Below, piece by piece: positions 9,078 through 16,830 of a stretch of DNA of 31,411 bases. Position 1 is the stretch's first letter, and each line of letters opens with the position of its first letter. This DNA comes from Mycetocola_B reblochoni. GTDB lineage: Bacteria > Actinomycetota > Actinomycetes > Actinomycetales > Microbacteriaceae. The DNA lies in the NCBI RefSeq assembly GCF_003667525.1, contig NZ_RCUW01000018.1:1-31411 (forward strand), given 5' to 3'. The notes under the pieces are model-generated. The model made no database searches. It worked only from the letters and a program-made list of their open reading frames with translations, and was not told where the DNA came from. Both the position numbers and the translations under genes were made by a program.

Positions 9078-9461
9078 TCACCTGCGCTTGCGGGATGTCT
9101 TGCCGGTGATCGCGCTGCGGAGCAGATCTAGGTCCTCTTCAGCGAGGTTTCCCGCGAACTGCAGCAGTGCGGCCTGCCGGTCGCCGGCTCCGTCGAGGGC
9201 GGTCATCATCGAGCGTCCGACATGTTCGTCGCCGGATCGAGCGGCGTGGAAGCGAACCTTTCGAGGGGAGTCGCCGGAGCGAACGACGTCGCCCTTCTTC
9301 TGCAAGCGTTCCAGCGCGGTCATCAACGTCGTGTAGGCCGGGACCTGTCCGGTGAACACCGACTGGATGTCGCGCGCGCTCAAGGGCTCCGATGCGTCCC
9401 AGAGGATGCGCATGACCTCGCCCTCGAGTTCGCCTCTCTCGCGCGTACGCTCTCCCGCCAT
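9078..9461 (-). CDS. BlaI/MecI/CopY-family transcriptional repressor
   Basis: This 127-residue repressor has a winged helix-turn-helix over about residues 8-80 (GELEGEVMRILWDASEPLSA, YTTLMTALERLQKKG), matching the BlaI/CopY fold, followed by a helical dimerisation tail. CopY senses copper through a CxCx4CxC tail; this protein has no cysteine at all, so direct copper sensing in that manner is excluded and release by the neighbouring M56 protease is more likely. Its own promoter carries operator C, giving autoregulation. All seven operators in the window match the dyad type this family binds, so it is the best candidate for master regulator of the island. Confidence 0.92.
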   Translation of the reverse strand: MAGERTRERGELEGEVMRILWDASEPLSARDIQSVFTGQVPAYTTLMTALERLQKKGDVVRSGDSPRKVRFHAARSGDEHVGRSMMTALDGAGDRQAALLQFAGNLAEEDLDLLRSAITGKTSRKRR

Positions 9462-9496
9462 CTGGCACCTCCGGCCCTCAGTCTAGTCGCCTCCAA

Positions 9497-9513
9497 ATCT
9501 ACATGATGTCGTA
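9497..9513. promoter_or_regulatory. BlaI/CopY-type operator C (divergent promoter)
   Basis: ATCTACATGATGTCGTA lies between blaI (35 bp from its start) and the oppositely directed reductase gene (45 bp from its start). One site can therefore control both. On the minus strand TAGATT follows the core and could be the blaI -10 box. Confidence 0.82.
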
Positions 9514-9558
9514 GACTTTTCGGCGTTCTGCCCACTCCCATCGCGAGGATCTCCGCAC

Positions 9559-10617
9559 GTGGCTCTCTCCCTCTTCCGTTCTCGACGCTCCACCCCAAAA
9601 GCTCTCACCCCGCGACCGGCTGTGCCAGCCACCGGGCAGAGGCTCGTGCGCGTGGCACGGAAAGAGGCCGTCTCCGACCGTGCCGTGCTGCTGGAGTTGC
9701 TCGCCGTGGACGGCGCGCTTCTGGAGCCGTTCCCGCCGGGTGCGCACATCGATCTGCACATCGGCGCAGGCGTTGTCCGGCAGTACTCGCTGGTCGATGT
9801 GGAGCGGAGTACGGGCGCCTACGTGATCTGTGTGCAGCGCGAGCCGGCCGGGCGCGGAGGGTCGATCGCGGTGCACGAGAGCATCCGCGAGGGCGACACT
9901 ATCGAGATCTCGTTCCCGAGGAACACGTTCGCCATGGACACGTCGGCGGGGCGCCTCGTTCTGCTGGCAGCTGGGGTGGGCGTTACCCCGCTCGTGTCGA
10001 TGGCCGCGCATCTTCATCGTTCCGGCGCGGACTTCGAATTCCACGCATACACGCGCTCCGGGAGCGCACTCCCGCTGCGTCGCTACCTGGAGTCTGCGTC
10101 TTATCGGCATCGGCTGGTCGTGCACGACAGCAGCCTCGGCGACTCGTTCCGCTCAATCGCGCCGGCGGGTCTCGCCCAGCCCGAGGACGGTGGGGCGGTG
10201 TATGCCTGCCGCCCGGAGGGGTTCGTGGCCTTGGCCCGAGATCGTGCAATCGAAGCGGGGTGGCGTCCGGAGCAGTTCCACAGCGAACAGTTCACACCGA
10301 CCAGCCCGGCTCCGTCGGGGAATTCTTTGCCGTTCACCGTGATCGCCGCGTCGACGGGCGAAGAGATGCCGGTGGCGCCCGATGAGTCGATCGCGGATGT
10401 TTTGGAACGGCGCGGCTATGACACTTACCGCTCTTGCGGGCAGGGCTACTGCGGGTCGTGCGTCACCCGGGTGATCTCGGGTGTGCCGGATCATCGGGAC
10501 GATACGCAAAGCGCCGAGGAGCATGCGGCGAGCTCGCACATCAACGTCTGCTGCTCCCGTTCCCTCCCCCCCCGTGCTCGAGCTGGACATCTGAACATCA
10601 ACAGGACGCGCGCGTGA
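9559..10617 (+). CDS. PDR/vanillate-demethylase-reductase-like flavin and 2Fe-2S oxidoreductase, C-terminus probably frameshifted
   Basis: This cytoplasmic reductase would carry electrons from NAD(P)H through flavin to a 2Fe-2S cluster. RQYSLVD near residue 75 binds flavin, LLAAGVGVTPL near 136-146 is the nucleotide loop, and the plant-type cluster has Cys293, Cys298, Cys301 and a CC pair at 331-332. The usual family end would follow the last cysteines at once. Here the frame runs off after a run of eight C (10566-10573) into an odd tail; removing one C gives a tail PVLELDI and a stop at 10594. The start is GTG with GAGGA upstream. Placed divergently from blaI behind operator C, it could reduce an imported metal chelate. 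Confidence 0.8.
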   Translation: MALSLFRSRRSTPKALTPRPAVPATGQRLVRVARKEAVSDRAVLLELLAVDGALLEPFPPGAHIDLHIGAGVVRQYSLVDVERSTGAYVICVQREPAGRGGSIAVHESIREGDTIEISFPRNTFAMDTSAGRLVLLAAGVGVTPLVSMAAHLHRSGADFEFHAYTRSGSALPLRRYLESASYRHRLVVHDSSLGDSFRSIAPAGLAQPEDGGAVYACRPEGFVALARDRAIEAGWRPEQFHSEQFTPTSPAPSGNSLPFTVIAASTGEEMPVAPDESIADVLERRGYDTYRSCGQGYCGSCVTRVISGVPDHRDDTQSAEEHAASSHINVCCSRSLPPRARAGHLNINRTRA

Positions 10618-10618
10618 G

Positions 10619-11233
10619 TCAGACGTTCATGAGCCAGAGCATGGCCCCCATGCCCGCCCCCATCAGCGCATGGCACAGGGCATGCAGGCGGTGCCCCTTG
10701 GCCGCCACTGCTCGGTACAGCCACCACACCGCGCCCACGGCGCAGACGATGATGAAGGCCGCGTTGACGACATCAGCCCAGGCGGGGGTCGCCATCAGTC
10801 CCATCTCCTCACCTCCGCCGTGGTGGCCGGCATGCGCCGACGCTTCGTCGCCGGCCATGTCCATTCCTGCCATGAGGAGCGGCATGGCTGCGAGCATCCA
10901 GATCATCGCTGCGTTCAGGAAGATGTGCCCGACCAGCTCCGCACGATGCGGGAACCCGTGGGCCCGGGTCAGCGCGGGCAGAAGCGCGAGGGCGAAGATC
11001 GCGAACAGGGCGATCTGAGCCCATGACACCGCATCCAGCACCGCGACCCAGGTCATGAGGATCATCGCGGCGCTCATCACCGCGTGGTTGATGTCGATCA
11101 GCTCCTCATCAGGGAGCCCCTCTACGCCTGGCGCGCGTCGAGTGCGGCGTGCGATGAGGTCTCCGATGCAGATTAGACCGGTGGCGAGGAAGACGACGGT
11201 GAGGATGATGTCCCAGGGCGATGCGATCACCAC
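10619..11233 (-). CDS. DUF5134-type multi-span membrane protein, copy B
   Basis: This 204-residue polytopic protein has about six helices and a Met/His-rich loop (MAGMDMAGDEASAHAGHHGGG) that looks like a soft-metal binding site. It shares the overall plan of the DUF5134 protein at 2717-3307, though the sequences differ clearly. Function of the family is unknown. The GTG start lies 10 bp from operator D, which it shares with the divergent PepSY gene. Its 3' end meets the reductase gene tail to tail, with no room for a long terminator. Confidence 0.75.
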   Translation of the reverse strand: MVIASPWDIILTVVFLATGLICIGDLIARRTRRAPGVEGLPDEELIDINHAVMSAAMILMTWVAVLDAVSWAQIALFAIFALALLPALTRAHGFPHRAELVGHIFLNAAMIWMLAAMPLLMAGMDMAGDEASAHAGHHGGGEEMGLMATPAWADVVNAAFIIVCAVGAVWWLYRAVAAKGHRLHALCHALMGAGMGAMLWLMNV

Positions 11234-11243
11234 ATCAGCTTAC

Positions 11244-11260
11244 TACTACAATATGTAGAG
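11244..11260. promoter_or_regulatory. BlaI/CopY-type operator D (divergent promoter)
   Basis: TACTACAATATGTAGAG has the core TACA-N3-TGTA. It sits between DUF5134-B (10 bp away, minus) and the PepSY gene (45 bp away, plus). The right half continues to TAGAGTTAT, a possible -10 for the rightward import operon. Confidence 0.85.
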
Positions 11261-11305
11261 TTATTTCGTTGCTTGTCGTTTCCTGTTTCTCTGAGAGGCC
11301 CGCTG

Positions 11306-12742
11306 ATGACCGCTGTCCAGACAGACACCGCTGACACTCCCCCTGTCGCGGTCCCGTCGCCGAAACGACGAAAGACGAACTGGTACGGGGCGTTCTGGCG
11401 CTGGCATTTCTATGGTTCACTGATCGTCATCCCGGTGCTTTTCGTGCTGGCGGTGACCGGGATGACGTACATGTTCCGCGCTGAGGTGGACGCTTTCACC
11501 CATCCGGGAGTCCTCACCGTCACCGCGCCGGCGGGAGCAGAGCGGCAGGAGCTGTCCGCGCAGGAGGACGCCGTCCGTGACGCATTCCCGGACAGGTCTA
11601 TCCTCTCCGTCGTCGACCAGACCGGCGACCGGGCGACGGTGTTCGTCACCGCCAGGGAAGACGGCGTCAACGCGAACGTCTACGTCGATCCGTATACGGC
11701 GACGGTGAACGGAGAGCTCACCGCCGACCAGCTGATCTCCGACTGGGCAGAGCGCATCCACGGCGACCTGCTGATCGGCGAGGAAGGCATCGGCGACCGC
11801 ATCGTCGAACTCGGCGGCAGCTGGGCGATCGTACTCACCATCACCGGGTTCATCATCTTCTTCCTCGGCCGCCGGCCCCGCAAAGCCGCCCAGGCGAAAG
11901 GCGCCAAGGGCGCACGCCTACGCGGATGGCATGCGATCGTCGGCCTGCCCGTGGGCCTGGGCATCCTGATGCTCGTCGTCTCCGGCCTTCCCTGGACCGG
12001 CGTATGGGGATCGGTCGCACAGCAGGTTGCCTCAGATAACGGCTCGTCCCTGTGGGGACAGGACCCGGGTGCGGAATCCACGATCGACGAGCTCATCGAA
12101 AGCACCAGCGGCACCAATGCCGAAGCAGGTTGGGCCATCGGCAACGGCCCGACCGGCACCAGCACAAGCACCGGCACGACACCGATCTCCATCGATGACG
12201 CCGTCGCCGCTGCACGCGCCGAGGGTGCGCCCGAGCCGTATTCGATCATCTACCCCGACGGGGAGACCGGTGTGTTCAGCGTGATGTCGAGTCAGTGGAA
12301 CGACAACGGCAATCCCGCCGAGTCCGAGGTGAGCCTCGAGCGCACCATCCACGTCGACCAGTACAGCGGCGACATCGTCGGGACGTACGGGTACGACGAC
12401 TACAGCATCGCCGCGCAGGTCGTCTCACAGGGCATCGCCGTCCACGAGGGGCGCCGTCTCGGCGTGGTGAACACGATCCTGTCCACCCTGTTCTGCCTGG
12501 CGGTGATGTTCATGTGCGTATCCGCGCCGATCATGTGGTGGACCAGGCGCGGCACCGCATCCGGCATGGCCGCGCCCCGCGCGAAGCTGCCCGTGTGGGG
12601 AAACTGGCTGCTCGTCGTCGTGATGATCGGACTCGGGATCTTCCTGCCCCTGTTCGGCCTGTCCCTCATCGTCATCCTCGCCCTCGACCAACTCCTGATC
12701 CGCCGCCTGCCGCGGATGAAGACGTTCTTCGGCAGTGTCTGA
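11306..12742 (+). CDS. PepSY-associated transmembrane protein, putative chelate reductase
   Basis: This 478-residue membrane protein is built as in the PepSY_TM family: a first helix preceded by RWHFYGSL, an extracytoplasmic PepSY region, a second helix after RGWHAIVGLP, another PepSY region, and helices after AVHEGRRLG. The conserved His residues before the helices are expected to bind heme, and relatives such as FsrB/PiuB-like proteins reduce metal-siderophores at the membrane. I use the ATG at 11306 with GAGAGG upstream; a TTG 33 bases earlier is less likely. It overlaps the permease gene by 8 bp, so reduction and import are genetically tied. The metal is probably copper here, inferred from the operator. 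Confidence 0.82.
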   Translation: MTAVQTDTADTPPVAVPSPKRRKTNWYGAFWRWHFYGSLIVIPVLFVLAVTGMTYMFRAEVDAFTHPGVLTVTAPAGAERQELSAQEDAVRDAFPDRSILSVVDQTGDRATVFVTAREDGVNANVYVDPYTATVNGELTADQLISDWAERIHGDLLIGEEGIGDRIVELGGSWAIVLTITGFIIFFLGRRPRKAAQAKGAKGARLRGWHAIVGLPVGLGILMLVVSGLPWTGVWGSVAQQVASDNGSSLWGQDPGAESTIDELIESTSGTNAEAGWAIGNGPTGTSTSTGTTPISIDDAVAAARAEGAPEPYSIIYPDGETGVFSVMSSQWNDNGNPAESEVSLERTIHVDQYSGDIVGTYGYDDYSIAAQVVSQGIAVHEGRRLGVVNTILSTLFCLAVMFMCVSAPIMWWTRRGTASGMAAPRAKLPVWGNWLLVVVMIGLGIFLPLFGLSLIVILALDQLLIRRLPRMKTFFGSV

Positions 12743-13838
12743 GCCCGTACCGCAACGGATCGCCCCTCCCTTGGAGGCGAGCGGTGTCGAAGGCACCTGG
12801 CAGCGTCCTCGTGTGGTCTGGCCGTGGTACGCGGGAGTGGCGGTTGCGCTGGTGCTGGCAGTGATCGGCGGAGTGTCTTTCGGGTCCGTGTCCGTTCCGC
12901 CTGGGACGGTGCTGTCGATCTTCGGGCATCATCTGCTGGGCGTTCCCGGTGACGGATCGTGGAGCGGTGCCGAGGAGTCGATCGTGTGGAACGTGCGCCT
13001 CCCCCGGGTGATTCTGGGTGCCGCGGTCGGGGCAGGTCTTGCCATATGCGGGGCGACGTTGCAGGCGATGGTCCGCAACGTTCTGGCCGACCCGTATCTG
13101 CTCGGCATCAGCTCGGGAGCATCGACGGGCGCGGCAGCGGCGATCCTGTTCGGCGTCGCCGGCGGGCTCGGCGCCTATGCGCTGCCACTGAGCGCATTCA
13201 CGGGCGCACTGGTTGCCGCCACAGGGGTGTACGCGCTGGCCCGATCGGGAGGGCGGATGACGTCCATTCGACTGGTGATGGCGGGGGTGGCGATCGGCTA
13301 CGTGCTCTCGGCGACGACCAGCATCCTGGTGTTCTCATCGGACTCTCCCGAAGGATCCCGTTCGGTGATGTTCTGGCTACTGGGCTCTCTCGCCCTCGCA
13401 CAGTGGAATGCGACCGTCATCGTGGTCGTCCTCGTCGTCCTGCTCAGCGCCGGCATCCTGTTCCTGTGGGGACGCAAGCTCGATGCCCTCTCCATCGGTG
13501 ACGACACCGCACTCACCCTCGGGATCGCACCGGGGCGGCTTCGAGTTCAGCTGCTGTTCGTGGTCAGCCTCTGCATCGGCACGATCGTCGCGACATCCGG
13601 CTCCATCGGTTTCGTCGGACTCGTCATCCCCCATCTCGCCCGCCGCTTTGCCGGTGCCGTGCACCGGCGAATGCTGCCACTCACTGGCCTCCTCGGAGCG
13701 ACCTTCCTCGTTGCCGCCGACGTCATCGCCCGCACCGTCTGGTCGCCGCGCGAGCTCCCGATCGGGATCGTCACCGCCCTGGTCGGTGCCCCCTTCCTCA
13801 TCCTTCTCGTGCGGCGCTTCCACGCGTCCTCCTCCTGA
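12735..13838 (+). CDS. FecCD-type ABC importer permease 1
   Basis: This 367-residue permease of the BtuC/FecCD family has about ten membrane helices. Family landmarks include RLPRVILGAAVGAGLA, NVLADPYLLGISSGAS, GSIGFVGLVIPHLARR and a C-terminal ELPIGIVTALVGAPF. Such permeases move iron-siderophores, heme or cobalamin as metal chelates. The GTG start lies within the last codons of the PepSY gene. The order is reductase, permease, binding protein, ATPase, all behind operator D. Substrate cannot be read from the permease. Confidence 0.9.
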   Translation: MSEPVPQRIAPPLEASGVEGTWQRPRVVWPWYAGVAVALVLAVIGGVSFGSVSVPPGTVLSIFGHHLLGVPGDGSWSGAEESIVWNVRLPRVILGAAVGAGLAICGATLQAMVRNVLADPYLLGISSGASTGAAAAILFGVAGGLGAYALPLSAFTGALVAATGVYALARSGGRMTSIRLVMAGVAIGYVLSATTSILVFSSDSPEGSRSVMFWLLGSLALAQWNATVIVVVLVVLLSAGILFLWGRKLDALSIGDDTALTLGIAPGRLRVQLLFVVSLCIGTIVATSGSIGFVGLVIPHLARRFAGAVHRRMLPLTGLLGATFLVAADVIARTVWSPRELPIGIVTALVGAPFLILLVRRFHASSS

Positions 13839-13866
13839 CCGCTCTAAATCGCAACCCGGAGACACC

Positions 13867-14862
13867 ATGCCATCCTCACCACACCCCGCCCTGACAGCCA
13901 TCGCCGCCGTCGCTCTCGTCGCCACGCTGAGCGGATGCGCGAGCAGCCCGGAGACCGAGCACGGCGATCACGCGTCCAGCGACGCGTATCCGGTGACGGT
14001 GACCAACTGCAGCAACGAGATCACGTTCGACCAGTCGCCGGAGCGCATCGTCGTGCTGCGTAACGAAGCCATCCCCGTCCTGTCCTCCCTGGGGGTTCTC
14101 GACCGCACGGTGGGCCTTGTGGGCCGTTTCCACGAGGCGTACTTCGACGAGCAGACACAGACGACGATGTCGGAGATCCCGGTTCTCAGCGACGAGATCT
14201 CCCAGGTCGGCGGAGGGGAGATCTCCCTGGAGGATGTCATCGCGCAAGAGCCGGACCTCGTGATCGGCACCTCGGAGACCGTCACCCGCGAAGGCCTGCT
14301 GGCCCAGGGCATCAACGTGCTCGAGAACGAAGAATCCTGCGCCGGCAGTCAGGCCACGTCGACGCTGGACGACATCGACACGCTTTTCACCCTCTACGCC
14401 GAGGTCTTCGACCGTCACGATGAAGCAGACGCGGCTCTGGTCGACATCGACCAGCAGATCGACGCGGCGATCGCACAGATCCCCGACGGCGAAAACCGGA
14501 CCGCCGCGATGCTGTATCCCACGATCGGAGGCGGCGCCACCTACGCCTACGGGTCTGGGAGCATGAACCACACCCTGCTCGAACTCGCCGGCTTCAACAA
14601 CGTGTTCGCCGACCTCCCCGACCGAACCGCAGAAGTGACCGCGGAAGAACTCCTCGCCCGCGATCCTGACGTCATCATCCTGCTACACAGCGGCGCGACC
14701 GATGAAGAGGTCGAGGAGTCGCTGACCGCGGTGCCCGGCGCGAGTGAACTCACCGCCGTCACGAACGATGCACTCTTCCCCCTGCTGTTCGGGTTCACCT
14801 CCCCCGCCTCACCGATCACGATCGACGGGCTGACACAGATCGTGGAGCGATTCCAGGAGTGA
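13867..14862 (+). CDS. ABC importer 1 substrate-binding lipoprotein
   Basis: This 331-residue lipoprotein has a lipobox LSGC after a short signal peptide, so it is held on the outer face of the membrane. A His-containing linker (ETEHGDHASSD) is followed by a class III (BtuF/FepB-like) binding protein starting YPVTVTNCSNEITF and PERIVVL. Two cysteines, one in NCS and one in NEESCAGS, occur at places matched in importer 2 and roughly in importer 3, suggesting a family disulfide. It starts 28 bp after the permease and its stop overlaps the ATPase GTG by 4 bp. The ligand is probably a metal chelate; copper is inferred from control by operator D. Confidence 0.9.
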   Translation: MPSSPHPALTAIAAVALVATLSGCASSPETEHGDHASSDAYPVTVTNCSNEITFDQSPERIVVLRNEAIPVLSSLGVLDRTVGLVGRFHEAYFDEQTQTTMSEIPVLSDEISQVGGGEISLEDVIAQEPDLVIGTSETVTREGLLAQGINVLENEESCAGSQATSTLDDIDTLFTLYAEVFDRHDEADAALVDIDQQIDAAIAQIPDGENRTAAMLYPTIGGGATYAYGSGSMNHTLLELAGFNNVFADLPDRTAEVTAEELLARDPDVIILLHSGATDEEVEESLTAVPGASELTAVTNDALFPLLFGFTSPASPITIDGLTQIVERFQE

Positions 14863-15614
14863 TCACCGCACACGGCATCCGTTTCGCCTACCAGCGGGCC
14901 GCGGTCCTCGACGACATCGAGATCACCGCGGCCCCCGGCGAGGTCGTCGGTCTCATCGGCCCCAACGGCAGCGGCAAATCCACCCTGCTGCGCACCCTCT
15001 ACGGGGCCCTCACCGCCCAGTCGGGAGCAGTACTGATCGACGACACTCCCCTCACGGAAATGCACGCCCGAGAGGTGGCAAAACAGGTCGCCGTCGTCGT
15101 CCAAGAGCCCGGCGGAGAACAACTCCCCTTCACCGTCCGTGATCTCGTGCTCCTCGGACGCGCACCGCACCTGCGGTCCTTCGAACGGCACACCCGAGCC
15201 GATCACGACATCGTGGCGCACGCCCTGCACAAGGTCGGCGCATCCCACCTCGCCGACCGGACCTTCTCCGAGCTGTCGGGCGGGGAGAAACAGCGAGTGC
15301 TGATCGGCCGGGCCATCGCCCAGAACGCGGCGCACCTGCTCCTGGACGAGCCGACCAACCACCTCGACATCCGCTACCAGCACGAGATCCTCACGCTCGT
15401 CCGCGACCTGGGCATCGCGACAATCGTGGTTCTGCATGATCTCAACCTCGCCGCGCGCTACTGCGACCGGCTCGTCCTGCTCGACGCCGGCACGGTAGCC
15501 GTCGAGGGCCACCCCGCCGAGGTGCTGACGCCGCGTATCGTCAAAGACGTCTACGGGATCTCCGCCGAGCGCGTCGACCGCGACGGGATTGCGCAACTCA
15601 TCTTCACGCTCTGA
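14859..15614 (+). CDS. ABC importer 1 ATP-binding protein
   Basis: This 251-residue FecE/BtuD-like ATPase has Walker A GPNGSGKST near residue 35, the Q-loop in VVVQEPG, signature LSGGEKQR, Walker B with LLLDEPTNHLD and the H-loop VLHDLNLA. It powers the importer encoded just upstream and completes a full set of permease, binding protein and ATPase. The start is a GTG in a GTGA overlap with the binding-protein gene. A strong hairpin terminator follows 25 bp downstream. Confidence 0.93.
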   Translation: MITAHGIRFAYQRAAVLDDIEITAAPGEVVGLIGPNGSGKSTLLRTLYGALTAQSGAVLIDDTPLTEMHAREVAKQVAVVVQEPGGEQLPFTVRDLVLLGRAPHLRSFERHTRADHDIVAHALHKVGASHLADRTFSELSGGEKQRVLIGRAIAQNAAHLLLDEPTNHLDIRYQHEILTLVRDLGIATIVVLHDLNLAARYCDRLVLLDAGTVAVEGHPAEVLTPRIVKDVYGISAERVDRDGIAQLIFTL

Positions 15615-15639
15615 GCACGACATAGGCGTTGCGGGCCGA

Positions 15640-15688
15640 AACAGATGCGGCGGGCCCGCGTGACGACCGGCCCGCCGCGTATTCTGTT
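15640..15688. terminator. Strong hairpin, likely bidirectional terminator
   Basis: A perfect 10-bp stem GCGGCGGGCC (15647-15656) pairs with GGCCCGCCGC (15669-15678). It is extended outward, with a small bulge, by AACAGA (15640-15645) and TCTGTT (15683-15688). It lies between the convergent ABC importer 1 operon and the GlxA gene, so it can end transcription from both sides. Confidence 0.75.
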
Positions 15689-15700
15689 ATCCATCATTTA

Positions 15701-15717
15701 CTCTACATTATGTAGTA
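15701..15717. promoter_or_regulatory. BlaI/CopY-type operator E, orphan at a 3' end
   Basis: CTCTACATTATGTAGTA is a full match to the other operators, but it lies between two convergent genes: 13 bp right of the terminator and 31 bp from the GlxA stop. No gene starts next to it on either strand apart from a short frame antisense to the GlxA gene. It may be a remnant of a rearranged operon or control an antisense RNA. Confidence 0.75.
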
Positions 15718-15747
15718 GTCATGATGGAGGTCAGGGACACGAGTTTC

Positions 15748-16713
15748 TCACCTACTGGCGAAGCGGCGGCGGTACTCGCGTGGGGTGGTGCCGGTGATGT
15801 TGCGGAAGTGGTGTCGGAAGTTCGCCGCTGTGCCGAGCCCGCACTGGTGGCCGATGTGATCGACGGCCGCGTCCGTGGTCTCGAGGAGTTCGCGGGCGTG
15901 GTCCACGCGTGCGGCGTTGAGCCACTTCATCGGAGTGGTCCCGGTCTCTGCGGTGAACCGGCGCTCGAAGGTGCGCAGGGGAAGATGCGCGTGGGAGGCG
16001 AGTTCAGCCACCGTCAGCGGGTCTCCGAGGTGGCGCAGGGCCCATTCTTGGGTCGCGCCGAGATCGGCCGACGTGAGCGGTCGTGACGGCAGGCGGATGA
16101 ACTGCGCCTGGCCCCCGTCCCGGTAGGGCGCTGCGACGATTCCGCGGGCGATGTCGTTGGCGATGGCCGCGCCGTGATCTGTGCGAAGGAGGTGTAGGCA
16201 GAGGTCGATGCCGCTGACGACGCCGGCGGAGGTGAGGATGTCGTCGGAGTCGACGTAGAGCACGTCGGGGTCGATCTGCGCGGTCGGGCAACGCCGAGCG
16301 AGTTCGTCTGCGTGATACCAGTGGGTCGTCGCCCGTTTGCCGTCGAGGAGGCCTGCCGCAGCGAGCGCGAATGCCCCGGTGCAGATGGAGGCGATGCGGG
16401 CGCCGCGGGCGTGGGCAGCACGGAGCGCGTCGATGACGGCGTCGGGGACGGGTTCGAGGAAGTCGCGGTAGGCGGGGATGATCACCGTATCGGCCGTCGA
16501 CAGGGCATCGAGTCCCTGCTCGATGATGATCGGCCAGCCATGGTCGGTGGCGACGGGGCCGGGTTCGCGCGCGCACAGCAGAACGTCGTATGGGAGCTGG
16601 GGTGCCCCGAAGACGACGAAGGGCATGCCGATCTCCAGCGGCAGGGCGTGGTCGAGGACGAGGACCGCGATGCGATGTGCGGGAATCGCGGTGGAGGCCA
16701 GCGGGGAGGTCAT
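15748..16713 (-). CDS. GlxA-type regulator: DJ-1/PfpI domain plus AraC HTH
   Basis: This 321-residue protein has an N-terminal DJ-1/PfpI domain (about 12-190) with Cys111 in SICTGAFALAAAGLLDGK and ATTHW, and a C-terminal AraC/XylS DNA-binding domain (about 215-321) with GLGTAANFRHHF and GTTPREYRR. In isonitrile hydratase an Asp in the LDLTGP loop is required; here the matching loop reads LEIGMP, with Glu, so it is more likely a ligand-sensing regulator than an enzyme. It faces away from importer 2 and shares the gap holding operator F, 70 bp from its start. It might sense an imported chelator and tune the importers; target sites are not known. Confidence 0.88.
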   Translation of the reverse strand: MTSPLASTAIPAHRIAVLVLDHALPLEIGMPFVVFGAPQLPYDVLLCAREPGPVATDHGWPIIIEQGLDALSTADTVIIPAYRDFLEPVPDAVIDALRAAHARGARIASICTGAFALAAAGLLDGKRATTHWYHADELARRCPTAQIDPDVLYVDSDDILTSAGVVSGIDLCLHLLRTDHGAAIANDIARGIVAAPYRDGGQAQFIRLPSRPLTSADLGATQEWALRHLGDPLTVAELASHAHLPLRTFERRFTAETGTTPMKWLNAARVDHARELLETTDAAVDHIGHQCGLGTAANFRHHFRNITGTTPREYRRRFASR

Positions 16714-16783
16714 GGCGGAGATCTATCCTTCTGCGTCGTTCATGCCACTGTTTCTGGCGTCGCGTGGCGGGGAGAATTGTTAT

Positions 16784-16800
16784 CTCTACAACATGTAGAT
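16784..16800. promoter_or_regulatory. BlaI/CopY-type operator F (divergent promoter)
   Basis: CTCTACAACATGTAGAT shares its left 14 bases with operator A. It lies 30 bp before the binding-protein gene of importer 2 (plus) and 70 bp before the GlxA regulator (minus). It can control both directions. Confidence 0.83.
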
Positions 16801-16830
16801 ACAGAATCCTATCCCCGGAAAGACCATCGC

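Noticed and set aside
8267..9461. BlaI-M56 pair as a beta-lactam resistance switch
   Set aside because: No beta-lactamase or penicillin-binding protein gene lies in the window, the M56 protein lacks the sensor domain, and all operators lie at copper or importer genes.
15721..16086. Rightward 121-codon frame just after operator E
   Set aside because: It is antisense to the C-terminal AraC part of the GlxA gene, its sequence mirrors the high-GC codon pattern of that gene, and it has no family signature. I treat it as a shadow.
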